This document shows, one piece after another, positions 34,879 to 44,927 of a stretch of DNA of 64,000 bases. Each line of letters opens with the position of its first letter. Position 1 is the first letter of the stretch. The DNA lies in contig NZ_JAHWGT010000016.1 of the NCBI RefSeq assembly GCF_020873895.1, positions 98,327 through 162,326 on the forward strand, read 5' to 3'. Origin of the DNA: Streptomyces sp. DH12. GTDB taxonomy: Bacteria; Actinomycetota; Actinomycetes; Streptomycetales; Streptomycetaceae. The translations under genes were made by a program, and so were the position numbers. Below the pieces are notes generated by a model. The model had not been told where the DNA came from and made no database searches. It worked only from the letters and a program-made list of their open reading frames with translations.

Positions 34879-37800
34879 GTGGGTTACACGATTCCTGAGG
34901 GCGTCGACACGATGCTCGACGTCGTCGGTGTGGGGTGGCCCAACATCGACGAGGACGCGTACCGGGACATGGCCGACGCGTTGCGGGAGTTCGCGGACGA
35001 CGCGGACAGTGATGCCGGGACGGCGCACGGGCATGTCCAGGCGCTGCTGTCGACGGGGCGCAGCGAGTCGCTGGCGGCGTTGGACCAGCACTGGAAGAAG
35101 GTGCAGGGCAAGCACAAGGATCTGGGTAAGGCGGCTCGCACTATCGCGGGGGCGCTGGATCGCGTCGCGGACATCATCGTCGCGCGGAAAATTGCTGCGG
35201 TCGGGGAGCTTACGGACCTGGCCGCCACCGTTGGGATCACCTTGGCCTTGGCGCCGGTGACAGGAGGCTTGTCGACGCTGATCGGCGGGGCGAAGATCGC
35301 CGCGACACGGATCGCGTTCAAGAAGATCCTCAAGGAGATGGCGGAGGCGGCGGTCGCCGAGATTGTGGCAACGCTGACTGAACCGGCGGTCGCTGCGTTG
35401 GAGAACGTGGCTGCTGATCTTGCGATCCAGACGGCGCTGAACGTCACCGGTGTCCAGGGCGGGTACGACGCGGGGCAGACCGCCCAGGCGGCGAAGGACG
35501 GTATGCAACTCGCATCCGCGGGCAGCGCCGGGGCCGGCGCGGGCGGCGGACCGAAGATCGACCACACCGCGCACGAACGTGCCGGGCTGCACCTCAACGG
35601 CGTGCAGGTCTCTATGCGAGACAAAACCGGCTCGAAGCTCGGCAAGGCCAAGGGCCATCACGGTCGTGCCAAGGGCAGGGACTCGCTGACGGCTGTGTTG
35701 GACAAGACGATCGACGGCGTGATGCAGAAGCTCACCAAGGCGCTGAACGACATCGGCCGACACATCGGCAAGACACTCCCCAACGCGCTGACCCGCAGTT
35801 CGAGGATGCACAAGAACACCGATCTCGACGTCCGCGACCGCATTAAGAAGATCACCGCCGGAGGCGGCAAGACGGAAGAAGGCGGCGCCGGAGGCCGCAG
35901 CAGTGACGCGGATCGCGGCCGTCGTCCTGGCCAGGACCGGGGCCGTACCCGGCCCACATTGCGGGACGCTCTGGACCGGCCCCGCGAGCTGGCGATCTCT
36001 CTGCGCAAGCGTCGCTGCAAGACCGACCCGGTGGACGTGGCCAGCGGTGACATGGTGCTCTCTCACACCGATCTGGCTCTTGCCGGGGCGTTGCCATTGG
36101 TGCTGCGCCGCACCCATATCTCCAGCTACCGATACGGATACTGCTTCGGTGTGAGCTGGGCGTCCACGCTCGATGAGCGCCTAGAACCATGCGGACCGGG
36201 AGCAGCATGGGCCCGCGAGGACGGCTCAGTGCTTCTCTACCCGACGTTGCCCGCGACGGAAGGTGAAAAGGTGTGGCCCGTCGAGGGGGAGCGGCTGCCC
36301 CTCACCTTTGTCGAGCGCAGTGTGCTAGGTGACGTCACCTACGCCGTCAGCGAGCCACGGTCCGGCCTGAGGCGGTTTTTCACCGGCAGCCCATACCACG
36401 GTGACCGCCTCTACTGGCTGAGGGAGATCCAGGACCGAAACGGCAATGGCTTGCAGATCGCCCGCGATGAGGACGGCCTGCCCACCGCGCTGATCCACGA
36501 TGGCGGCTACCGGGTGACGGTGAACTGCGATGCAGACCTGCGGCGTGTCACCGGTATCGCGCTCCAGACCCCAAACGGTCCCGTGCAGGCCGTCACCTTC
36601 GGCTACAGCGCAAGAGGCCACTTGGAGGCCGTGACCAACTCCTCCGGGCTGCCGCTGCGCTTTACCTACGACACCGAAGGCCGAATCACCTCGTGGACGG
36701 ACCGCAACACCTCCACCTATCAGTATGTCTACGACGCGGATGGCCGGGTCAGTCGCACCGTCGGGCCGGAGGGATTCCTGTCGTCCACGTTCGCGTACGA
36801 AAGCCCGGCGGCGGACGGCCACCGGGTAACGCGGTTCACGGACTCCACCGGCGCCACAACAGCCTTCACCGTCAACCCCACCATGCAGGTCGTCGCCGAA
36901 ACTGACCCTCTGGGCCACACCACCCATTACGAATTCGATGCCCACGACCGACTCCTCGCACAGACCGACGCCCTGGGGTACACCACTCGTATCGAGCGCG
37001 ATGCCAACGGCAACGTCGTCGGCGTGATAGCCCCCGACGGGGTGCGCACCACCGCTGCATACAACACCTGGCATCAGCCGATAGAGGTCACCGAGCGCGG
37101 TGGCGTGCGGTTGTGCTACACATACGATGACCGCGGCAACCTCGCCTCCTCCACCGACCCTTCGGGCGCGCGCACAGAGTACGAGTACAACCACCTCGGG
37201 CACCTGATCGCCGTACGCGACGCCCTGGGTCACACCACGCGGATCACCACCACCCAAGCCGGCCTCCCGAAGACGATCACCGCGGCTGACGGAGCGACCC
37301 TCGCCTGCGAGCGGGACGCCTTCGGCCGCGTCACTGCCATTACCGACCCGGCCGGCGGCATCCTGCGTCAGGCATGGACCGTGGAAGGCAAGCCAGCCTG
37401 GCGGGAGCTTCCCGATGGCAGCCGCGAGGAATGGGCCTGGGACGGGGAGGGCAATCTGGTCAGTCGTACCGACCGCATGGAGCGCACCCACACGAGCAAA
37501 TCCGGCCACTTCGACCAAGTGACCTCAACCAGCACTGCAGACGGCGAATACCGCTTCACTCACGACACCGAACTGCGCCTGGTCAAAGTCACCAACATGC
37601 AAGGCATGGAGTGGCACTACACCTACGACGCCGCCGGTCGGCTCACTGCCGAGACGGACTTCGACGGGCGCACTCTCACCTATGAACACGATGCGCTCGG
37701 CCGGCTCACACGCCGCACTAACGCCGCCGGCCAGTCCCTCACACTCGAACGCGACGTCCTGGGGCGGGTCACCCACTTGCGTCACGACGACGGCTCGGTT

Positions 37801-39579
37801 TCCACCTTCACCCACGACGCGGCCGGACACGTCTCAGAGATCACCAACCGCCACGCCAACATCCGGCTGGAACGCGACGCGGCCGGACGCGTGATCACGG
37901 AGACGGTCAACGGGCGCACCCTCACCTTCTCCTACGACATCCTCGGCCGACGCATTGGTCGCCGCACGCCGTCTGGCGCCACCAGCATCCTTGAGTACAG
38001 CTTGGACAGACTGTCCGCCTACACCGCAGGCGACCACTCGTTTGACTTCCAACACGATGCCCTCGGCCGGGAGACCGCCCGGACAATCGACGGACACCTG
38101 ACCCTCACCCACACATGGGACTCCGTCGGCCGCCTCACCCGTCAGAACGTCAGCGCACCCGACACCGACCTCGTGACTCGGGCGTTCACCTACCAGGCTG
38201 ATGGCGCCCCAATACGCATTGACGACATCATCACCGGTCCGCGCACCTTCACTTTGAACTCCGCCAGCCGCATCACAGCGGTCCAGGCACGCGGATGGAA
38301 TGAGACCTATGCATACAACACGCTCGGAGACCAGACCCACACAAGCCTCCCGTCACAGGCCCCCGGACAGCACTCCACCGGTGCGCGAACCCACGAAGGG
38401 ACCCGCGTCAGCTCCGCCGGTCGTACGCACTACACCTACGACACCCAAGGCCGCGTCACCCGCCGGCGCACCACCACCCTGTCCGGCAAGCAACTGGACT
38501 GGCAATTCGAATGGGACGCCGAAGACCGTCTCACGCTCGTCGAAGCCCCTGGAGGGGCCACGTGGCGCTACCTCTACGATGCCCTCGGCCGCCGCCTCGC
38601 CAAACTGCGCCTGAACAAGCACGGGGAACCTGAGGACACCACCATCTACTGCTGGGATGGCGCCCAGCTCGCCGAGCAGTACAACGGCCAGACCACGCTC
38701 GTGTGGGACTACGCCGGGATGCGACCACTGTGCCAGAGAGAAGCTAAGACCGGCGCTCATAAGGAGATAGACCGGCGCTTCTTCGCGATCGTCACGGACC
38801 TTGCCGGCAGCCCCAGCGAGCTGATATCTCCCGACGGCGAGGTCGCCTGGCAGGCCCGCAGCACCGTCTGGGGCGCGACGCAGTGGAAACGCGGCAGCAT
38901 AGCCTACACCCCCTTGCGCTATCCGGGACAGTACTTCGACCCCGAAACAGGCTTCCACTACAACCTCAACCGCTACTACGATCCCGACCTCGGCCGGTAC
39001 CTCAGCCCGGATCCGCTCGGACTGGCGCCCGCTCTTAACCACTACGCCTACGTTGCGAACCCCCTCACCCATGCCGACCCGCTCGGCCTTGCAGGCTGCG
39101 AGCAGGACCCCACATGGGGTGGACGCGTCAAATTCACCCAGGACGAGCACGGACGCCCCTACGAAATGAACGCGATCATCACCAGGGACATGTTAGGGGA
39201 GGGCACTGAAGCCAGAAACACGCTCAAGCCACCGGGCTTCCTCGGCGGTGACTACAACCAAGCCCGCGGCCACATGCTTGCTCGCATGCTTGGAGGGTCC
39301 GGCGACACCCTAGACAACCTTTTCACCATAACCCAGAACCCGACCAATACCCCCGAGATGCGTGACTGGGAACAAAGCATCCATGACGCGGTCAAGGACA
39401 AAAACAAGATCGTCACTTACAACGTCTATCTCGAATACAGTGATGACCTAGCCGACTCCGTACCGAAGACCATCCAGCTGGAAGCCTCGGACCAGCACGG
39501 AAATATGCTGGTCGAGAAAATTCTCGACAACCCCGCGCACGCACAGCAACAGCGACACCGGCGAGGACTACTTCCATGA
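34879..39579 (+). CDS. Complete RHS/YD-repeat polymorphic toxin
   Basis: 1566 residues from GTG 34879 (GGGGGG upstream). The start GYTIPEGVDTMLDVVGVGWP is the usual beginning of Streptomyces RHS proteins. A helical WXG100-like export head covers residues 1-110, with a hydrophobic segment (ITLALAPVTGGLSTLIGGAK) about 115-135. At about 380 DPVDVASGDMVLSHTDLALA opens the DUF6531/RHS shell of some twenty YD repeats, which closes at about 1365 with YYDPDLGRYLSPDPLGL and ADPLGL. The tip (about 1390-1566) contains GHMLARMLGGSGDTLDNLFT and NPTNTPEMRDWEQSI, a pattern of DNA/RNA non-specific endonuclease-type toxins. The tip is richer in A+T and has a TTA codon at 39193-39195. Immunity follows at once. 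Confidence 0.9.
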   Translation: MGYTIPEGVDTMLDVVGVGWPNIDEDAYRDMADALREFADDADSDAGTAHGHVQALLSTGRSESLAALDQHWKKVQGKHKDLGKAARTIAGALDRVADIIVARKIAAVGELTDLAATVGITLALAPVTGGLSTLIGGAKIAATRIAFKKILKEMAEAAVAEIVATLTEPAVAALENVAADLAIQTALNVTGVQGGYDAGQTAQAAKDGMQLASAGSAGAGAGGGPKIDHTAHERAGLHLNGVQVSMRDKTGSKLGKAKGHHGRAKGRDSLTAVLDKTIDGVMQKLTKALNDIGRHIGKTLPNALTRSSRMHKNTDLDVRDRIKKITAGGGKTEEGGAGGRSSDADRGRRPGQDRGRTRPTLRDALDRPRELAISLRKRRCKTDPVDVASGDMVLSHTDLALAGALPLVLRRTHISSYRYGYCFGVSWASTLDERLEPCGPGAAWAREDGSVLLYPTLPATEGEKVWPVEGERLPLTFVERSVLGDVTYAVSEPRSGLRRFFTGSPYHGDRLYWLREIQDRNGNGLQIARDEDGLPTALIHDGGYRVTVNCDADLRRVTGIALQTPNGPVQAVTFGYSARGHLEAVTNSSGLPLRFTYDTEGRITSWTDRNTSTYQYVYDADGRVSRTVGPEGFLSSTFAYESPAADGHRVTRFTDSTGATTAFTVNPTMQVVAETDPLGHTTHYEFDAHDRLLAQTDALGYTTRIERDANGNVVGVIAPDGVRTTAAYNTWHQPIEVTERGGVRLCYTYDDRGNLASSTDPSGARTEYEYNHLGHLIAVRDALGHTTRITTTQAGLPKTITAADGATLACERDAFGRVTAITDPAGGILRQAWTVEGKPAWRELPDGSREEWAWDGEGNLVSRTDRMERTHTSKSGHFDQVTSTSTADGEYRFTHDTELRLVKVTNMQGMEWHYTYDAAGRLTAETDFDGRTLTYEHDALGRLTRRTNAAGQSLTLERDVLGRVTHLRHDDGSVSTFTHDAAGHVSEITNRHANIRLERDAAGRVITETVNGRTLTFSYDILGRRIGRRTPSGATSILEYSLDRLSAYTAGDHSFDFQHDALGRETARTIDGHLTLTHTWDSVGRLTRQNVSAPDTDLVTRAFTYQADGAPIRIDDIITGPRTFTLNSASRITAVQARGWNETYAYNTLGDQTHTSLPSQAPGQHSTGARTHEGTRVSSAGRTHYTYDTQGRVTRRRTTTLSGKQLDWQFEWDAEDRLTLVEAPGGATWRYLYDALGRRLAKLRLNKHGEPEDTTIYCWDGAQLAEQYNGQTTLVWDYAGMRPLCQREAKTGAHKEIDRRFFAIVTDLAGSPSELISPDGEVAWQARSTVWGATQWKRGSIAYTPLRYPGQYFDPETGFHYNLNRYYDPDLGRYLSPDPLGLAPALNHYAYVANPLTHADPLGLAGCEQDPTWGGRVKFTQDEHGRPYEMNAIITRDMLGEGTEARNTLKPPGFLGGDYNQARGHMLARMLGGSGDTLDNLFTITQNPTNTPEMRDWEQSIHDAVKDKNKIVTYNVYLEYSDDLADSVPKTIQLEASDQHGNMLVEKILDNPAHAQQQRHRRGLLP

Positions 39580-40250
39580 CCAGCCTCAACGAGCTCACCC
39601 TCCTTTGCCCGCCTCCGGCCGAAGCCCCCGCAGTAGACTGGGACGCGGTGGAGAACAACCTCGACATGCGCCTGCCCAGGGATTACATGGACTTTGCCGC
39701 CATCTACGGTCCCGGCGCTTTCTGTGAATATATCCGCATCTACCACCCCCTCGGCGCGACACGGTGGGTCGACATCACCGGCCCGATGCCCACGACCATC
39801 CGCAACCAACTGCAACAGGCCCTCGACCAAGGGGCCGCAATCCCTCACAATCCACAACGTCTCTTCGCTATCGGCGTAACCGACAACGGCGAACACCTCT
39901 TCTGGATCACCGACCCCCAGGAAGCGCCCGACACTTGGCGTATCGTCGTCAACGAAGCACGCGGATCACGTTGGTACACCTTCGACGGAACACTCACAGA
40001 ATTCCTCATCGCCGTCCTGACCGGCCGCACCGATGTACCCATGTTCCCTCGGGACCTTCTGCACCAGGGCGTGTCTTTCTCGCCCTCCCCGCAACGAATC
40101 GGCATGGCCGAGACAGCACCTCGGCAACCGGCCGCCATCGACACGGCCGCCGTCCGCAGGTGGGCACGAGATCATGGGCACAACCTGCCTGAACGAGGTC
40201 GAATCCCCGGCCCGATCATCGAAGCCTGGAAGCAGGCTCATGGTCGGTAA
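39576..40250 (+). CDS. SUKH (SMI1/KNR4) immunity protein fused to an Lsr2-type DNA-binding domain
   Basis: 224 residues; ATG 39576 overlaps the RHS stop (ATGA). Residues 15-150 fit the SUKH immunity fold: AVDWDAVENNLDMRLPRDYM, DFAAIYGPGAF, QRLFAIGVTDNGEHLFWITD. After a linker the last 40 residues read IDTAAVRRWARDHGHNLPER and GRIPGPIIEAWKQAHGR. That matches the C-terminal DNA-binding domain of the nucleoid protein Lsr2 (RxWAxxxGxxxxxRGRIPxxIxxAW), including the RGR minor-groove clamp. SUKH proteins neutralise nuclease toxins by direct binding. A DNA-binding tail may place the inhibitor on the chromosome. Confidence 0.85.
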   Translation: MTSLNELTLLCPPPAEAPAVDWDAVENNLDMRLPRDYMDFAAIYGPGAFCEYIRIYHPLGATRWVDITGPMPTTIRNQLQQALDQGAAIPHNPQRLFAIGVTDNGEHLFWITDPQEAPDTWRIVVNEARGSRWYTFDGTLTEFLIAVLTGRTDVPMFPRDLLHQGVSFSPSPQRIGMAETAPRQPAAIDTAAVRRWARDHGHNLPERGRIPGPIIEAWKQAHGR

Positions 40251-40321
40251 CTGTCGGCGTATTGGTGCCGAACGTATCGGCAGGCGAAGGAAGAAGGACC
40301 AGAGCTGAACGACGCAGTGCG

Positions 40322-40539
40322 TCACGCGTCCGTGAACCCGCCATCCCGCAGGGCCAAGAAGAAGTGCAGCCGCGCGCCGGGCTCGCCCGGCTCCCGGGCG
40401 GTGCGGTCGCCAGGCGGAGAGCAGCGCACCGTTCTACGAGCAGCGCCTGCACCGCGTACGCGGTCGCATCGTCGCCGGCGGCGACCTCCACCACTGCCAG
40501 CCCGGGGCGCGCCACGTGGGCGTCCACGATGCTCCTCAT
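40322..40539 (-). pseudogene. DUF6207 family protein, frameshifted
   Basis: MRSIVDAHVARPGLAVVEVA, AGDDATAYAVQALLVERCAA in one frame, then REPGEPGARLHFFLALRDGG after a shift near 40400. The joined sequence matches the small Streptomyces DUF6207 family (xxHVAEPGLVVVDVAAxDxxTAxAxQ ... PGxPGVRLRxxLDLR). Function of the family unknown. Confidence 0.6.
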
Positions 40540-40587
40540 ACCGGACACCAACGCACCGGCGCGGGACTGCGGTTGCGGTCAGGCGCA

Positions 40588-40611
40588 CCGGTCACCCGGC
40601 CGGGTGACCGG
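40588..40611. repeat. Perfect 24-bp palindrome
   Basis: CCGGTCACCCGG is followed directly by its complement CCGGGTGACCGG, with no spacer. Not a hairpin; more like a protein-binding site or recombination site. It lies between the DUF6207 remnant and the endonuclease VII remnant. Confidence 0.7.
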
Positions 40612-40909
40612 GTGGGGCTCACGTCGCGGGCACGACCGGCTTGCTCACGCGCAGGGCACTGGCCTGCCCCTTGGACGGCGCACTCGGCGAACACGGCCAT
40701 CCGAAGCCGGCTGCCGGCCGCGGGCACGCACACGGGCAGGAAGCCGACCAGCCGCACCTCGTCGACCGGGGCGGTTCAGGCGGTGAGGACATGGTGTGCG
40801 GCTATGCGGCGGCCTCCCCACTGCGGCGGGAGAGTGGCGGGACCGGCCCGGCGTGTCAGTGGCGCGTCATGGGATGACCCCCGCCATCGCCGACCGGGAG
40901 TCGACCCGC

Positions 40910-41536
40910 ATGAGTTCACGGATTCCCCTGCCTCCTCCGCTTCCGCCCAAGATGACGCCGGAGCGTGCACGTCATCTCGCCCTGACCGCACGGATCGCCG
41001 AAGACCAGCGGGCTGCCGGGCAGCGCCCCGGGCAGGCACGCTGCGGCCGACTGCTGCGTGACGGCGTGCGACGGTGCACCCTTCTGGCCGCTGCCCGGCC
41101 TTGTCGGCTGCGCCCGCCACCTGGACGACGAGGAGTGGCAGGACACCGTCGACTAGCCACAGGACTACTTCCGCGACGTCCACGGCTGCTGCCTGAACCT
41201 GACGGTGGAGCAGCAGGCCGACCAGCAACTCCGGGAAACAGAACCGCCCGCCTGCCATTCCCGGCCCTACCCGCGTGCTGTCCCCTGCCCGGCCAGGATC
41301 CGGTCGACCTGCTCGTGACCTGGCACGCCAACGCTGCGCCGCATGCGGGCACCGCTGGCCAGGTGACCTGGTGGTCGACCACTGCCACCAGGCCGGGCTC
41401 GTGCGCCGCCTGCTGTGCGCCGTCTGCAACACCGCCGAGGGCACCGCACCCCCGCGGCACCCGCGGTGGCTGAGCTACCGCGCCCTCACGCCCGCTCTCA
41501 TCCTGGGCGTGCATCTCCTCTACAACCGGGTGGTAC
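40910..41536 (+). pseudogene. Endonuclease VII-type HNH protein, frameshifted
   Basis: MSSRIPLPPPLPPKMTPERA, RHLALTARIAEDQRAAGQRP start the frame. Shifts follow. Near 41320-41440 another frame gives the HNH core RQRCAACGHRWPGDLVVDHC, HQAGLVRRLLCAVCNTAEGT, with CxxC, DHCH and CxxCN as in recombination endonuclease VII. RHPRWLSYRALTPALILGVH ends it. At least two indels separate the parts. Confidence 0.55.
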
Positions 41537-42059
41537 GCCGTCGCCTGTCTCCCAGGCTCTCGCCCATGCGGACCAGCACGGCCCGGCCTGAGGTAGCCGC
41601 TCGTTGCGCCGCTTTCGGCAGCAGCAGGGCCGGACGCCTTCGGGGATGGCGCGTGTCATGACGTGCCCGTAGCCGCGCACCGGTTCGGCTGGCACGCGTC
41701 GCCGGACCGGCTCGCTGTAGGTCATCGCCGGCGCAGGTCGAGGCCGCGCTCGGCGGCCAGGGCTAGCAGGGCGGTGACCGTCATGCCTTCGCGCAGCCGG
41801 CGGCGGACCTGCTGGCCGCCCAGGACGATATCGAGGGCGGCGGGCCCGATGCCGAAGACCTGGCACCCGCAGCGCGGCGGGCCGGCGCACAACGCGCCGC
41901 CTTTGACACCCGCCAGCCTCCTTGCCCGACGACGTGATGGTCGGCCCGCCGCGTCGGGTTTGGCGGTACCTACTGCGTCGCAGGGATGAGGCAGAGAGTG
42001 TCGAACGCGTCCGGGCCGAGGCGTCGGAACGCAGGGAGACTGCATCAAGAGGAGGCACT
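41537..42059. other. Intergenic stretch with antisense remnant
   Basis: On the minus strand CGCQVFGIGPAALDIVLGGQ and QVRRRLREGMTVTALLALAA near 41725-41880 look like part of a helical protein, open at its start. No complete gene. The right end holds the strong ribosome-binding site (AGAGGAGG) of the next gene. Confidence 0.3.
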
Positions 42060-43445
42060 ATGAGCTGGATTCAGCCGGTTGCCAACGGGCTGCGTACCGA
42101 TCATCCGTTTCCGGGGCTGCCGTTCATCAACGACGAGCGGCTGCCTCTGGACAAACCCGACGCGATCGAGCGGACCGGCCGCAACCAGGGTGAAGGGCTG
42201 TGGGGCCGCACGGACCCCTTACCCGGCGGGGGGTGGGTGGCCTTCACGACCGAAACGAAGAACCGCGCCTACGCCTGGGCTGTCCACCAGCACCCCATCC
42301 ACGGCCGCACCGTCCTGCTCATCCACGACCAGGACATGAGCTCCCTGCACCACAACTGGATGTACGGGCACAACGGGTTCCTCTACCGGCACGGCGGCTA
42401 CTGGTGGAACGGAACCGCCTGGCACCGGCCGGGCCTGGTCGTGGACCGCGCCTACGAGAACTACGACACCCGCCCGGTGGAAGACGCCGTCACCGTCACC
42501 GCCGCAGACCTCCTCCGCCGCCCGGGAAACCCGCACAACGCCCGGATCGCGAAGATCGCCGACTTCACCGCCCTCGAGGAACCGCTGCCGCACTGGGACG
42601 ACCATCTCGCCCTGTGGGCCACATTCCGTCTGCCCGACTCCGTGCAGCTGGAGCGATGCGTCATCGACCTGCGGGCACCCGAGCTCGAACCGGACCGCCT
42701 CGTGGACCGGTCAGGTCTGGCCCAGGCCGCGGGAGTGGCACTTGACGACCTGCCCCACCCGACATACGGGCGTCGCAGTCTGCCCACCGCCCAGCTCGAA
42801 ACCGCCCAGGGCCCCCGCTGGTCCCAGCCCGTGGCCCGCGACTGGGCCGAGGAACACCACAGGAGCGACCGACTGCGGACGCTGCTGTCCGGCACGACGA
42901 CGTTCGGGACCGAACAGCCGGCCGGCCTCGTCGCCGACCACAACCACCTCACAAAGATCATCGGCGACAGCCTGGAGGACGCCGACCGCAGCCGGAAGAA
43001 GCGCGGCATGCTCGGCAAGACGAACCATGAGGAAACCGCCAAACAGCTCGCCTGGTGGCCCGCGGTCGCCCTCAGCGACGACACCGACGGCTTCATCCCC
43101 GTCACGGCGCTGCGCACCACCCTGGTCGAGGCCGTCCTCGGAGGCCTCGCCGACGACATCGAGCGGGCCGGTAGGAAGAACCGCTCCCGCGTCTCGCTCG
43201 GGGACATCCGGCACGACGTCGTCAAGCTCCTTGACTGGTACATCCTGCGGGAACCCGACGGAACGCCGTCGCTCTTCGGCGAGATCTGCCTGACCGCCCG
43301 TTTGCGCCTCGGGCTGCCGCCCAAGGACGTCGGCGACCTCCTGCGGCACTCCCTCCACCTCGACAGCCAGCTGGACGGCGACACGGTCGACGCCCTGATG
43401 GATCTGGCACTGCCCCCCTCCGCAACAAGAGCCGACGACCGCTGA
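42060..43445 (+). CDS. Large hypothetical protein with AlpA/MerR-like DNA-binding segment
   Basis: 461 residues from ATG 42060, with AGAGGAGGCACT directly upstream. The first half is rich in Trp and aromatic residues (MSWIQPVANGLRTDHPFPGL, WMYGHNGFLYRHGGYWWNGT, AWHRPGLVVDRAYENYDTRP). At about 220-270 SGLAQAAGVALDDLPHPTYG and QGPRWSQPVARDWAEEHHRS follow the excisionase/AlpA pattern of a winged helix (AxxAGVxxxxxxxP...GPRWSxxxxxxW). The C-terminal half is helical (ALRTTLVEAVLGGLADDIER, RVSLGDIRHDVVKLLDWYIL). A regulator or partition-like protein is possible. Intact, with normal codon use. Confidence 0.6.
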   Translation: MSWIQPVANGLRTDHPFPGLPFINDERLPLDKPDAIERTGRNQGEGLWGRTDPLPGGGWVAFTTETKNRAYAWAVHQHPIHGRTVLLIHDQDMSSLHHNWMYGHNGFLYRHGGYWWNGTAWHRPGLVVDRAYENYDTRPVEDAVTVTAADLLRRPGNPHNARIAKIADFTALEEPLPHWDDHLALWATFRLPDSVQLERCVIDLRAPELEPDRLVDRSGLAQAAGVALDDLPHPTYGRRSLPTAQLETAQGPRWSQPVARDWAEEHHRSDRLRTLLSGTTTFGTEQPAGLVADHNHLTKIIGDSLEDADRSRKKRGMLGKTNHEETAKQLAWWPAVALSDDTDGFIPVTALRTTLVEAVLGGLADDIERAGRKNRSRVSLGDIRHDVVKLLDWYILREPDGTPSLFGEICLTARLRLGLPPKDVGDLLRHSLHLDSQLDGDTVDALMDLALPPSATRADDR

Positions 43446-43592
43446 ACCTCGCCCGCCGCGACCACGCCCGGCCAGCCAGGGGAGCCCGAACCGCGGAACC
43501 CGGGATCACCGGAGCAAGCGCGGGGCTCGCCACCCGAGGAGATCAGGTGGTGGGGCCGCCTTGGAACGAACCCGGCGCGGGGTGCCGGAGGG

Positions 43593-43937
43593 CTACCCGG
43601 CGTCCAGGACGCCGAGTTCGGTGTCCGGCCGGCACACCGGGCACGCCGGCACCCCTTCTGCCAGCGCCCGGCGTGCCGCGTCCTCCGTCACCCCGGGAGC
43701 CTTCCGGCCCATGCCGCAGGTGCCGACGTGGACGCTCGTCGGGGCGCGGCCGGCGCCGGGGCTGCGCTGGATCCGGTAGTCCGGTGTCGGCGGCGGCGCG
43801 GCCCGCCGCCGCGCCGCCGCCTGCTCCGCCTCAAGCGCGGCGATCCGCTCCTCGACCTGCCGCAGCACGAGGCGCAGCCACGTCCGCAGGACCACCAGGC
43901 GGTCAAGGTCCGGGGTCAGCCCCTCGTGTTCGCTCAT
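43593..43937 (-). CDS. DUF6233 family protein
   Basis: 114 residues. Helical N-terminus (DLDRLVVLRTWLRLVLRQVE, ERIAALEAEQAAARRRAA), then PDYRIQRSPGAGRAPTSVHV, GTCGMGRKAPGVTEDAARRA, LAEGVPACPVCRPDTELGVL. The VHVG-C-M...GVTxxxARRALxEGVxxCxxCRPDTELG signature is that of Streptomyces DUF6233, with Cys residues likely binding a metal. Function unknown. Degraded copies of its 3' half occur at 52.0 and 56.0 kb, at the odd blocks. Confidence 0.8.
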   Translation of the reverse strand: MSEHEGLTPDLDRLVVLRTWLRLVLRQVEERIAALEAEQAAARRRAAPPPTPDYRIQRSPGAGRAPTSVHVGTCGMGRKAPGVTEDAARRALAEGVPACPVCRPDTELGVLDAG

Positions 43938-44188
43938 GCGTTCGATTATAGGAACGGGGCACTCCGGATCCGACCCGGGCCCGCCGGACGGTCACCGTCG
44001 CCGTGGTGCGGGCGCCGCCCGAGCCAGCCCGCCGCTGACCCGTGGCCGGCGACCTCGCCGGGCCCACCCCGCTCGGCCCGGCCAGCCCGGCCCGGCCCCA
44101 AAAGAAAAGCTGGGCTTTTCTTCGGAGTGGCCCGGGGCCGGGGTCCTCGCCCCGGCGAACCGCCGGCCTGGCCCTCGGCGGCCGGGGC

Positions 44189-44927
44189 TCACTCCTCGAG
44201 CCGGGGCACGCCGCCGGCGTCGATGTCGGTGCGGACGCGGTGGAGAGGGCCGGATGGCGCCACCGACCGGCCGCGTCCCGCGCGGTGTCCACGGCCACCT
44301 CCAACACCACTTCCGGTTGCACCAGGAGCACGTCGAGCACGCGGGTGGTCCCCCACCCGGCGGCAAACGTCCACCCCTCCCACGGATGCCCACCCGCCGG
44401 CGCCGGGATGAGCCGGTCGGCCAGCGCGCGGCTGGCCGCCTGCGAGGACGTGGTGGTGCGGCCGACATACCGAAGCCGGCCCGCGGCGTCGTAGCGGCCC
44501 AGCAGCACCGTCCGGGGCGCGGCCAGGGAACCGGAGACCGCGCCCACGATCGCTTCGGTGGTGGCCCGCACCTTGTACTTGTGCCACGCCCGCCCACCGC
44601 CCGTATACGGCTGGTCGAGTCGTTTGAAGCACAGGCCCTTGACCCCGGCCGCCGTCCACGTAAGCCACTCCGTGGCTGTGGCCGGGTCGGTGGTCGACGG
44701 ATGCAGCGTGAACGGCGCCACCAGACCCCGACCGGCGAACAGCGCCTCCAACTCGGCGCGGCGCCGCGCGTACGGCATGCCGGTCAAGTGCAAGCCGCCG
44801 GCGTGGACCAGGTCGAAGGCGACGTAGTGCGCCGGCCACTCCCGGCCCGCCTGCCGCGGCCGCCCCGCGCTGGCCCAGACGTTGCTGGAGGCGCTCGAAC
44901 GCCAGCCGGCCGCCCTCCCACACCAAC
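44189..44927 (-). pseudogene. ATP-dependent DNA ligase, truncated and frameshifted
   Basis: Minus-strand pieces in two frames join to LVWEGGRLAFERLQQRLGQR, AHYVAFDLVHAGGLHLTGMP, YARRRAELEALFAGRGLVAP, GVKGLCFKRLDQPYTGGGRA, WHKYKVRATTEAIVGAVSGS. The end is PLHRVRTDIDAGGVPRLEE. These are the later motifs of LigC/LigD-like ATP ligases (motif IV GVKGLCFKR, motif V WHKYKVR). The N-terminal KxDG active-site lysine is missing, because the sequence breaks off at about 44927, exactly where a tpg fragment begins. Shifts near 44870 and 44245 disrupt the rest. Confidence 0.7.

Noticed and set aside
30314-34879. tRNA-fMet as attachment site of an integrated element
   Set aside because: No second copy of the tRNA 3' end (such as GGTTCAAATCCTGTC) and no integrase gene was seen in the window.
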